Assembly (NCBI GenBank): GCA_051252455.1
Contig: JBPOFM010000008.1
Coordinates: forward strand, 135,776 to 199,775
Length of the DNA stretch: 64,000 nucleotides
Direction of reading: 5' to 3'
From: JBPOFM01 sp051252455
Lineage (GTDB): Bacteria > Bacteroidota > Bacteroidia > Flavobacteriales > Flavobacteriaceae
Shown here: one piece after another, positions 63,683 through 64,000 of the stretch
How positions within the stretch are numbered: position 1 is the first letter of the stretch
Layout: each line of letters opens with the position of its first letter
Position numbers and translations under genes: made by a program
Notes under the pieces: generated by a model
The model's database searches: none
Seen by the model: only the letters and a program-made list of their open reading frames with translations
What the model was told of the DNA's origin: nothing

Positions 63683-64000
63683 ATAAAATAGATTAATAGT
63701 TATTTAATTTTCAATTTACTAAAAATATGTTAAAACTGAATAGCAATATCTTACTGATTATCTAACATTTAGATTAAATACACTTTTTATCTATTAACTG
63801 CAGACTATCTTGTAGTCTAACCAAAATTTTACTATGGCAACCACTTATTTTATGGAAAATATTCTTACGGTTGGATCTTATTTGCTGTCTTCTCCATAAT
63901 CATGACGATAGAGAATGTGTGAAAAGTATCGAAACGAGTGTCGAAATTACGGAAAAAAGGCAAGATATTGGATTGTGGGGCAAAAGAAATGGAACGCTGT
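63683..64000. other. Intergenic region at the right edge; nothing firmly identified
   Basis: AT-rich leader of the 61961-63682 gene, then from about 63830 a mixed stretch with short open frames but no start plus recognisable domain. One frame stays open to the window end (from about 63890) and could be the 5' or internal part of a gene or remnant continuing outside. Confidence 0.3.

Noticed and set aside
1..64000. CRISPR arrays, transposases, integrases or tRNA genes
   Set aside because: No direct-repeat/spacer pattern, no recombinase motifs and no cloverleaf-like sequence with the T-loop consensus was noticed on reading; very small features could be missed without software.
63830..64000. 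Right-edge coding fragment
   Set aside because: Open frames exist in two phases but none shows a start with a recognisable protein; too little sequence to call.

Overview
The window is a contiguous stretch of low-GC chromosome from a member of the Bacteroidota, almost certainly family Flavobacteriaceae. The evidence is the gene content: type IX secretion (T9SS) sorting domains, DUF4249 and DUF4835 proteins, a flavobacterial-type omega subunit, monomeric isocitrate dehydrogenase, a TonB-receptor/lipoprotein pair, and TAnnTTTG promoter boxes with no Shine-Dalgarno sites. I see no prophage, insertion sequence, CRISPR array, rRNA or tRNA. Most of the window is housekeeping DNA, and the accessory interest lies in intergenic DNA and a few decayed genes.

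Layout. 1-8.3 kb (mostly +): end of an unidentified gene, DUF1015, YggS-type PLP protein, an exonuclease/GIY-YIG nuclease without a normal start codon, a DUF3857/transglutaminase-like protein, a voltage-gated-type K+ channel with a C-terminal zinc ribbon, miaA, a cold-shock protein and a frameshifted small secreted protein. 8.3-23.9 kb (all -): a sensor kinase/response regulator pair, coaE, a YbbR-domain protein, a glycosyltransferase, a large T9SS cargo protein, fabI, then recN-DUF4835-coaBC-rpoZ-bamD, then dapA with DUF6913. 23.9-29.6 kb: a 5'-nucleotidase split over two genes, two 8-TM YhhN-like membrane proteins sharing one upstream element, and ligA. 29.6-46 kb: a 5'-truncated cutC, a GH2 beta-mannosidase, prmC, a GNAT protein, ribD, a HAD protein, an EamA transporter, a YigZ protein, a thioesterase, dnaA, a low-MW phosphatase, a PQQ-type sugar dehydrogenase, a RsmI-like methyltransferase, a lytic-type protein, and the dapF-GNAT-mltG-DUF2279 operon. 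46-58.9 kb (+): HtrA protease, a long GAPDH, a coiled-coil membrane protein, trmD, rplS, a candidate ~460-nt structured RNA, icd, the TonB receptor/DUF4249 pair, murQ and DUF6095. 59-64 kb (-): two tandem paralogous modular lipoproteins.

How the parts fit. Cell-envelope biology recurs: BamD and DUF4835 (outer-membrane and T9SS assembly), dapA/dapF/mltG/murQ (peptidoglycan precursors, turnover and recycling), YbbR, FabI, and secreted modular proteins. Translation and RNA genes (miaA, trmD, rplS, prmC) and replication/repair genes (dnaA, ligA, recN) are interleaved. Many genes overlap by 4-20 nt, so translational coupling is likely common.

Most noteworthy: (1) a candidate structured RNA at 51506-51965 with nested helices, two GNRA-capped hairpins, a promoter-like box and a terminator; (2) 7-nt-periodic repeats directly in front of four start codons, two of them ending in the same ACTAA-rich unit two bases before ATG; (3) one 30-bp element at the same promoter distance before two diverged YhhN-like paralogs; (4) a ~133-bp inverted-repeat element before murQ; (5) a nuclease gene with no ATG/GTG/TTG; (6) gene decay at cutC and at 7725-8254.
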